A DNA stretch of 10,470 bases from Dehalococcoidia bacterium (GTDB taxonomy: Bacteria; Chloroflexota; Dehalococcoidia; UBA2979): NCBI GenBank assembly GCA_030745285.1, contig JASLOV010000007.1:1-10470 (forward strand), read 5' to 3'. The notes beneath the pieces were generated by a model. That model worked only from the letters and a program-made list of their open reading frames with translations. It did no database searches and had not been told where the DNA came from. Shown one piece after another: positions 6,043-10,470 of this stretch (its first letter is position 1; each line of letters opens with the position of its first letter). Position numbers and translations under genes: made by a program.

Positions 6043-7235
6043 CCGTGCAGGCGCAGCTCTCCAGCCTGTCCGGGCCGCTCCTCGCCCGACGCTGGGTGCA
6101 GAAGAACCTGTTCAGCAACCGCTGGAACAGTGTGCTCACCGTCATCACGCTGACGCTCTTCGCGGTGATCGCATACAACCTGCTGCGCTTCGTGCTGGTC
6201 TCCGCGGAATGGGAGAGCGTCGACGTGAACCGCCGGCTGCTGTTCCTGGCGACGTACCCGTCCGCCGAGGAGTGGCGGCTGTGGCCGCCGCTCTGGCTCT
6301 TCTCCGGCGTCGCCGGGCTGGCCTACGCGCTGTGGAGTCGGGTGAGCCGGCGCGAGATCGTGATCCTGGGGGCGTCCGCGGCGTTCATGTTCCTGCTGCT
6401 GGCCGAGGGCTCGAACGGCGCGCTGGTGGCCACCGGGACGCTGATCGCCGTCGGGGCCTACGCCGGCGGGCGCAGGCTGCGCGAGACGCGCTACGACACC
6501 ACCGCGCGGCGGGTGGCGATCGGCGGGGGCGTCGCCGTGCTGCCGCTGGCGCTGATCCTGCTCAATGCCGGCGACGGCGTGCGCACGACGGTGTGGGGCG
6601 GCGTGATGCTGAACCTCACGCTCGCCACGGTGGGCATCGGCTTCGGTTTCCCGCTGGGGGTGATGCTGGCGCTCGGCCGGGCCTCATCGCTGCCGGTCGT
6701 GCGGCTGGCCTGCGCCGGCTACATCGAGTTCGTGCGCGCCGGCCCGCTGATCCTCTGGCTGGCGATGGCGCGCTTCGTGCTGCCGGACTTCCTGCCCACC
6801 GTCGGCGGCCTGGACGAAGTCGACCTGGTGGTGCGCGCGATGATGGTGATGGCCGGGTTCTCCGGCGCCTACATTGCGGAGGTGGTGCGCGGCGGACTGC
6901 AGACCATCCCGCGCGGGCAGCGCGAGGCGGCCGACGCGATGGGGCTGAACGCCTTCCAGACGACATGGTACATCGTGCTGCCGCAGGCGCTGCGATCGGT
7001 GATCCCGGCGCTCGTGAACCGTTTCGTGAGCCTCTGGAAAGACACATCGCTGGTCGTCGTGCTTGGCTTCGTCGACCTGCTGGGCGCGGCACGGGCGATC
7101 TCCGCGCAACCGGACTTCGTCGGCCGCCAGGCGGCGGCGCTGCTGTTCGCGGCGCTGGTGTTCTGGACGGTCGCGTTCACGATGTCGAGACTGAGCCTGC
7201 GCATTGAACGCCACCTCGGCGTCGGTGAGCGGTAG
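6039..7235 (+). CDS. aapM: Amino-acid ABC transporter permease, AapM/BztC type
   Basis: Second membrane subunit, pairing with AapQ. The 398-residue protein opens with the family-typical WVQKNLFSNRWNSVLTVIT (19-37), followed by an N-terminal extension of several hydrophobic segments (about 32-175). The binding-protein-dependent permease domain then begins near GGVMLNLTLATVGIGFGFPLG (187-207). YIEFVRAGPLILWL (228-241) corresponds to the NTPLL region of the partner, and AGFSGAYIAEVVRG (272-285) is conserved. The EAA loop is EAADAMGL...IVLPQALR (297-319), with glycine 302 and LP at 314-315. The start is a GTG overlapping the aapQ stop, with GGTGGGGG just upstream; a second in-frame GTG two codons later is possible. 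Translational coupling with aapQ is likely. The call is confident. Confidence 0.92.
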   Translation: MTVQAQLSSLSGPLLARRWVQKNLFSNRWNSVLTVITLTLFAVIAYNLLRFVLVSAEWESVDVNRRLLFLATYPSAEEWRLWPPLWLFSGVAGLAYALWSRVSRREIVILGASAAFMFLLLAEGSNGALVATGTLIAVGAYAGGRRLRETRYDTTARRVAIGGGVAVLPLALILLNAGDGVRTTVWGGVMLNLTLATVGIGFGFPLGVMLALGRASSLPVVRLACAGYIEFVRAGPLILWLAMARFVLPDFLPTVGGLDEVDLVVRAMMVMAGFSGAYIAEVVRGGLQTIPRGQREAADAMGLNAFQTTWYIVLPQALRSVIPALVNRFVSLWKDTSLVVVLGFVDLLGAARAISAQPDFVGRQAAALLFAALVFWTVAFTMSRLSLRIERHLGVGER

Positions 7236-7248
7236 GGGGAGCAGCACG

Positions 7249-8028
7249 ATGACGTCGCAACAAACGCAGCCGGCACAGGGTCAGACCCAGAGGACCGGGC
7301 GGGACATGATCGTCGTCGAGGGCGTCTCGAAGTGGTTCGATGACTTCCAGGCGCTCCGCGACGTCACCACCACCATGCAGGAACAGGAGGTGGTGGTGGT
7401 CTTCGGCCCCTCAGGCTCCGGCAAGTCGACCTTCATTCGCACGCTCAACCGCCTGGAGCAGCACGACGCCGGGCGCATCTTGATCGACGGCATCGAGTTG
7501 ACCGATGACCTCGCCAACCTGGAAGCGATCCGCTCCGAGGTGGGGATGGTCTTCCAGCAGTTCAACCTCTTCCCGCACCTCACGGTGCAGCGCAACATTA
7601 CGCTCGCCCCGCAGAAGGTGCGGCACCTCCCGCAGGCGGAAGCCGAGGAGCTGGCGATGCAGCTGCTCGAGCGCGTCGGCATCCCGGAGCAGGCCGACAA
7701 GTTCCCGGCCCAGCTCTCCGGCGGTCAGCAGCAGCGCGTCGCAATCGCCCGGGCGCTGGCGATGCAGCCGAAGATCATGCTCTTCGACGAGCCGACATCG
7801 GCGCTCGACCCGGAAATGATCAAGGAAGTGCTGGACGTGATGCGCGAGCTGGCCGAGTCCGGCATGACGATGATCGTCGTCACCCACGAGATGGGCTTCG
7901 CGCGCGAGGTGGCCGACCGCTTCCTCTTCTTCGATGACGGTCAGATCGTGGAAGAAGGGACGCCGGAGCACTTCTTCACCGACCCGCAGGAAGACCGGAC
8001 GAAGCTCTTCCTCTCGCAGATCCTGTAG
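7249..8028 (+). CDS. aapP: Amino-acid ABC transporter ATP-binding protein, AapP/GlnQ type
   Basis: Cytoplasmic ATPase that drives import by the AapQM channel. The 259-residue protein carries a complete motif set: Walker A GPSGSGKS (53-60), Q-loop VFQQFNLFPHLT (101-112), signature LSGGQQQRVAIARAL (156-170), Walker B IMLFDEPTSALDPE (176-189) with catalytic Glu181, and switch His213 in VTHEMGFA. The stretch FNLFPHLTV and the whole C-terminus are typical of polar amino-acid ATPases. The ATG at 7249 follows GGGGGAG with 7-nt spacing. An ATG at 7306 would remove an 19-residue Gln/Thr-rich leader and start directly before the fold (MIVVEGVSKWF), so a shorter form is possible. It lies 13 bp after aapM and closes the operon. 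Family very secure. Confidence 0.95.
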   Translation: MTSQQTQPAQGQTQRTGRDMIVVEGVSKWFDDFQALRDVTTTMQEQEVVVVFGPSGSGKSTFIRTLNRLEQHDAGRILIDGIELTDDLANLEAIRSEVGMVFQQFNLFPHLTVQRNITLAPQKVRHLPQAEAEELAMQLLERVGIPEQADKFPAQLSGGQQQRVAIARALAMQPKIMLFDEPTSALDPEMIKEVLDVMRELAESGMTMIVVTHEMGFAREVADRFLFFDDGQIVEEGTPEHFFTDPQEDRTKLFLSQIL

Positions 8029-8040
8029 GCCTGCATCTGC

Positions 8041-8056
8041 GAGCCCCGACGGGCTC
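8041..8056. terminator. Candidate bidirectional terminator between convergent aapP and MFS genes
   Basis: GAGCCC-CGAC-GGGCTC forms a perfect 6-bp GC-rich stem with a 4-nt loop. It lies 12 nt after the aapP stop and 1 nt after the MFS stop read from the other strand. No long T-run follows on either side. Position between convergent genes is the main support. Confidence 0.5.
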
Positions 8057-8057
8057 T

Positions 8058-9290
8058 TCAGCCCTTGACCGGCACGCTCGCCGGCCGAACCGCACTGAGC
8101 GCACGGCGGGCGGTCAGTGCCTGGAAGATGGCGGCGGAGAGCAGCAGCGCGCCGGCAGCAGCGATGAAGACGCTGCGTTCGCCCCAGACATCAGCCAGCA
8201 CGCCCCCGCCCAGCGACCCGACGAGCACGCCGAGGCCGAACGACATCGAGTTGAGACTCATCACCGTCGCCATGCCGAGCTCGCGCCCGACCTCGACCGC
8301 GAGGGCGCGGGAGGCGACACCCTGGATGGCGCTCCCCAGCCCGGCCCCGAGCGTGAACGCGAGCGCAAGCGGGAGGTACTCGTTCGTGACGGCGAAGGTG
8401 GCGTAGCCCGCAGATACCATGACGACGCCGACCAGGATCATCAGTCGCCGGCTGACCCGGTCGGCGACGCGGCCGAAGACCGGTTGCAGCAGACCGGCCG
8501 TGAATTCCTGCCCGGCGAGCACCACCCCGACCATGGTTGCCGTCGCGCGGATCTCGCTCTCGAGGTAGACGGCGAGGAAGGAGAAGCCGGCGCCGAAGGC
8601 GACCGAATAGCCCAGCCCCACGGCGAACAAACCCTGTAGCACCGGGTGCCGCAGTACCTCGGACCACGGCGCTACCACGGGAGGATCAGCTGCGTCGGGT
8701 TCGCCGGCGGTGTCGCCCCCTCGATCCACGGTCACCCGTGTCACGCGAACCGGCAGCAGGACAACGATCACGAGCAGCGCGGCGGCGATCAGCGCCGCCA
8801 TGAACATGAAGACGGCGTCGAAGCCCCACTGGTCGCGCAGCAGGCCGGAGACCAGCGGCCCCGCGCCGAAACCGAGGAAGTCGAAGAGCCCGTAGACCCC
8901 CATGTAGCGCCCCTCGTGGCCGCGCGGCGTGAGGTCGCCGATGTACGCGCTGGCGAGCGAAAAGACGAGCGCGGAGCCGACGCCGGAGAGCACCCGCAAC
9001 GTGATCGCGACCCAGATATCGGTGGTGAGCAGCCAGCCGATCGCGGCCACGAGGTAGGTGGCGAGGCCGAGCAGGATGAACGGCTTGCGGCCGAAACGGT
9101 CGCCGAGGCGCCCGGCGAAGGGGCTGATCAGCACCTGCGTCGCGGCGAAGGCGGAGAACGTGAGCGCGACCTGCGGCCCGGTCGCGCCGAGCGAGCGGGC
9201 GTGGACGGGCAGCACCGGCGCGACCACGCCGATGCCCATGGTGGCGGCGAACATCGCAAGCGCGAGAGTGACGAACGGGCGGCTGAACAC
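8058..9290 (-). CDS. Major facilitator superfamily transporter, drug-exporter-like
   Basis: Secondary transporter of the cytoplasmic membrane with about twelve hydrophobic segments over 410 residues, the normal MFS size. TM1 is FVTLALAMFAATMGIGVVAPVLPV (6-29). The loop 2-3 signature is complete: GRLGDRFGRKP (60-70). A second-half copy of that loop is GRVADRVSRR (273-282). TM5 carries GFGAGPLVSG (140-149), resembling motif C (GxxxGPxxG) of proton-driven drug antiporters. A hydrophilic central loop (about 183-212) separates the halves. The start is GTG with GGGGAG 7 nt upstream; TM1 begins almost at once, so an upstream extension is unlikely. The gene stands alone, convergent with aapP and divergent from the SDR gene. 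Motif C suggests efflux, but the substrate is unknown; sugar or organic-acid transport cannot be excluded. Confidence 0.9.
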   Translation of the reverse strand: MFSRPFVTLALAMFAATMGIGVVAPVLPVHARSLGATGPQVALTFSAFAATQVLISPFAGRLGDRFGRKPFILLGLATYLVAAIGWLLTTDIWVAITLRVLSGVGSALVFSLASAYIGDLTPRGHEGRYMGVYGLFDFLGFGAGPLVSGLLRDQWGFDAVFMFMAALIAAALLVIVVLLPVRVTRVTVDRGGDTAGEPDAADPPVVAPWSEVLRHPVLQGLFAVGLGYSVAFGAGFSFLAVYLESEIRATATMVGVVLAGQEFTAGLLQPVFGRVADRVSRRLMILVGVVMVSAGYATFAVTNEYLPLALAFTLGAGLGSAIQGVASRALAVEVGRELGMATVMSLNSMSFGLGVLVGSLGGGVLADVWGERSVFIAAAGALLLSAAIFQALTARRALSAVRPASVPVKG

Positions 9291-9447
9291 TCAGGGGCTC
9301 CCCAGCAGCCCGCATCATCCACTCGCCGCCCCCAGGGGTCGATGCGCAGGCCCGCCGGAGAGGCTGCCCTCAATGGGCGGCCAGCGCCTATGCTGCGCGC
9401 TCGGCTTTCTCGGCACTCTTTGTGCTGGTTCGATTCTGGAGGATGCG
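9291..9447. promoter_or_regulatory. Divergent intergenic region between MFS and SDR genes
   Basis: This 157-bp gap must hold both promoters. Leftward, TCGACC (9342-9337) and GATGAT (9319-9314) are 17 bp apart, each matching 4 of 6 consensus bases. Rightward, TATGCT (9389-9394) repeats the -10 hexamer proposed for the hydroxylase operon but has no good -35 box. A small GCAC-N5-GTGC inverted repeat lies at 9413-9425. GGAGGA at 9438-9443 is the SDR ribosome binding site. The promoter calls are weak. Confidence 0.3.
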
Positions 9448-10254
9448 ATGGACCTGGGACTGAGCGGCAAGGTCGCGATCATCACCGGCGGCAGCGAGGG
9501 CATCGGCAAGGCCGCCGCGATCTCGCTCGCAAGCGAGGGCGCGAGGGTCGCGATCTGCGCCCGCACCGCCGAGACGCTTGAGGCCGCGGCCGATGAGGTG
9601 CGCGGCGCGGCGGAGGCCGCCGGCAGTGGCGGCGAGGTGCTGGCGATCCCGTGCGACGTCACCGACTCGGACCGCGTCGACGCGATGGTGGCGGAGGTCG
9701 CGGCGCAGTGGGGCGGGGTCGACATCCTCGTCAACAACGCGGGCACCTCGTCCGCGCGGCCGTTCGAGCACGTCACGGACGAGATCTGGGACGCCGACAT
9801 CGACCTCAAGGTCTACGGCGCGATCCGCTGCTCGCGGGCGGTGCTGCCCTTCATGAAGACGGCGGGCGCGGGCCGCATCATCAACATCACGACGCCGGGC
9901 GGGAAGGCGTCCGGCGCCTCGTCGCTGCCGACGTCGCTCTCGCGCGCGGCGGGCATCTCGTTGACGAAGGCGCTATCGAAGGAGTACGCGCCGCTCAACA
10001 TCCTCGTGAACACGGTCTGCATCGGCCTGATCAAGAGCGGGCAGCACGAGCGGCGCTACGAACAGGCCCAGGAGCGAGACCCGTCGGCCACACTCGACGG
10101 CTGGTACGAGCGCATGGGCGAGCGGGTGCCGGTCGGCCGCGTCGGCGAGGGTGCCGAGGCCGGCGACGTGATCTGCTTCCTCGCCTCGGATCGGGCCAGC
10201 TACGTCACCGGCGCATCCGTGAACATCGACGGCGGAACATCGCCGGTCGTCTAG
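9448..10254 (+). CDS. Short-chain dehydrogenase/reductase homologue with substituted catalytic residues
   Basis: A 268-residue Rossmann-fold protein of the classical SDR size. The NAD(P)-binding motif TGGSEGIG (13-20), the acidic CDV (69-71) contacting adenine, and NNAG (96-99) are intact, and the C-terminal SDR signature ends SYVTGASVNIDGG (251-263). The active site is unusual. Aligned to typical members, the Asn after the WD helix is Lys121, the Ser is Thr149, and the YxxxK pair is replaced by Thr162 and Arg166 in PTSLSRAAGISLTKALSKEYA. The framework around it is well conserved, so this looks like a distinct subfamily and not decay. It may still bind NAD(P) but probably lacks standard SDR chemistry. 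The ATG at 9448 has GGAGGA 4 nt upstream; upstream in-frame codons show no SDR similarity. Stands alone; convergent with the CoA-transferase. Confidence 0.9.
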   Translation: MDLGLSGKVAIITGGSEGIGKAAAISLASEGARVAICARTAETLEAAADEVRGAAEAAGSGGEVLAIPCDVTDSDRVDAMVAEVAAQWGGVDILVNNAGTSSARPFEHVTDEIWDADIDLKVYGAIRCSRAVLPFMKTAGAGRIINITTPGGKASGASSLPTSLSRAAGISLTKALSKEYAPLNILVNTVCIGLIKSGQHERRYEQAQERDPSATLDGWYERMGERVPVGRVGEGAEAGDVICFLASDRASYVTGASVNIDGGTSPVV

Positions 10255-10284
10255 GCCGGCTGCCTGCCAGGTTCCGCGGCTAGA
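10250..10284. terminator. Possible shared hairpin between convergent SDR and CoA-transferase genes
   Basis: TCTAG-G-CCG (10250-10258) can pair with CGGCTAGA (10277-10284), an 8-bp stem with one bulged G and an 18-nt loop. Both stop codons, TAG at 10252 on the plus strand and TAG ending at 10280 on the minus strand, lie within the arms. There is no T-run and the loop is large, so terminator function is weakly supported. Confidence 0.3.
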
Positions 10285-10470
10285 GTCTCGGCGCCGGCTC
10301 GCCGCTCGGACGCTGCGCGGTGGTCTCGCGCGAGGCGTCGATCGCGCCGCAGTCGTGCAGGGCGCTGATCTCGTCCCAGCTGAAGCCGGCCGAGAGCAGG
10401 ATTTCCTCCGTGTGCATGCCGAGGATCGGTCCCGCCCCCTGCACCCGCGGCGGGGTGGCGCTCATGTGGA
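10280..10470 (-). CDS. CaiB/BaiF family CoA-transferase, C-terminal fragment cut by window edge
   Basis: Only the last 62 codons are in the window; the frame is open to the right edge, so the true start lies outside. The visible part reads HMSATPPRVQGAGPILGMHT and continues EEILLSAGFSWDEISALHDCGAI, the characteristic tail of class III (CaiB/BaiF) CoA-transferases: a conserved STPP-like turn, then GxHT-EIL and a final helix pair ending in GxI. These enzymes move CoA between carboxylic acids and are usually about 380-410 residues long, so most of the protein, including the catalytic Asp, is not visible. A poorly conserved tail of about 20 residues follows. A methionine within the fragment (at 10465) is internal, not the start. 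Convergent with the SDR gene. Substrate unknown. Confidence 0.82.
   Translation of the reverse strand, partial: HMSATPPRVQGAGPILGMHTEEILLSAGFSWDEISALHDCGAIDASRETTAQRPSGEPAPRL

Noticed and set aside
9058..9447. An N-terminal extension of the SDR frame back to 9058
   Set aside because: It runs antisense through the MFS gene, has no SDR similarity, and the ATG at 9448 has its own GGAGGA and begins directly at the Rossmann fold.
8646..9581. A 311-codon plus-strand frame spanning the MFS gene and the start of the SDR gene
   Set aside because: It overlaps two well-supported genes in other frames and its sequence is low-complexity Arg/Glu/Gly-rich.

Overview
The window reads as a stretch of a GC-rich bacterial chromosome, with tightly packed genes, GTG and TTG starts, and strong GC preference at third codon positions. 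The solute-binding protein is a lipoprotein, which fits a monoderm or Chloroflexota-like envelope. My best guess is a Chloroflexota lineage, with an actinobacterium as the alternative. This rests on general protein character and not on any marker gene.

Layout. Positions 1-3379 (minus strand) hold a three-gene molybdenum hydroxylase operon in the order FAD subunit, [2Fe-2S] subunit, molybdopterin subunit; the last gene runs off the left edge. The first two genes overlap by 4 bp and the last pair is separated by 2 bp. Positions 3380-3693 form a divergent control region with a good promoter for the hydroxylase operon, a palindrome over its -35 box, a tandem 21-bp repeat, and a weaker promoter facing right. 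Positions 3694-8028 (plus strand) hold a complete polar amino-acid ABC importer of the Aap/Bzt type in the order aapJ-aapQ-aapM-aapP, with a perfect 12-bp hairpin between aapJ and aapQ. Positions 8058-9290 (minus strand) encode a 12-helix MFS exporter-like protein, convergent with aapP. Positions 9448-10254 (plus strand) encode a short-chain dehydrogenase/reductase homologue whose usual Ser-Tyr-Lys catalytic residues are replaced. Positions 10280-10470 (minus strand) hold the C-terminal end of a CaiB/BaiF family CoA-transferase.

How it may work together. The importer is a self-contained uptake system. The hydroxylase has all the electron-transfer modules needed to hydroxylate a heterocycle or oxidise an aldehyde, but its substrate cannot be read from the sequence; the loop AYRAPG excludes the CO-oxidising form I signature. 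The hydroxylase, SDR homologue and CoA-transferase are enzyme types common in catabolic regions, so the shared divergent control region between hydroxylase and importer may reflect joint control. That link is inference. No RNA genes, CRISPR arrays, insertion sequences or phage genes were seen.
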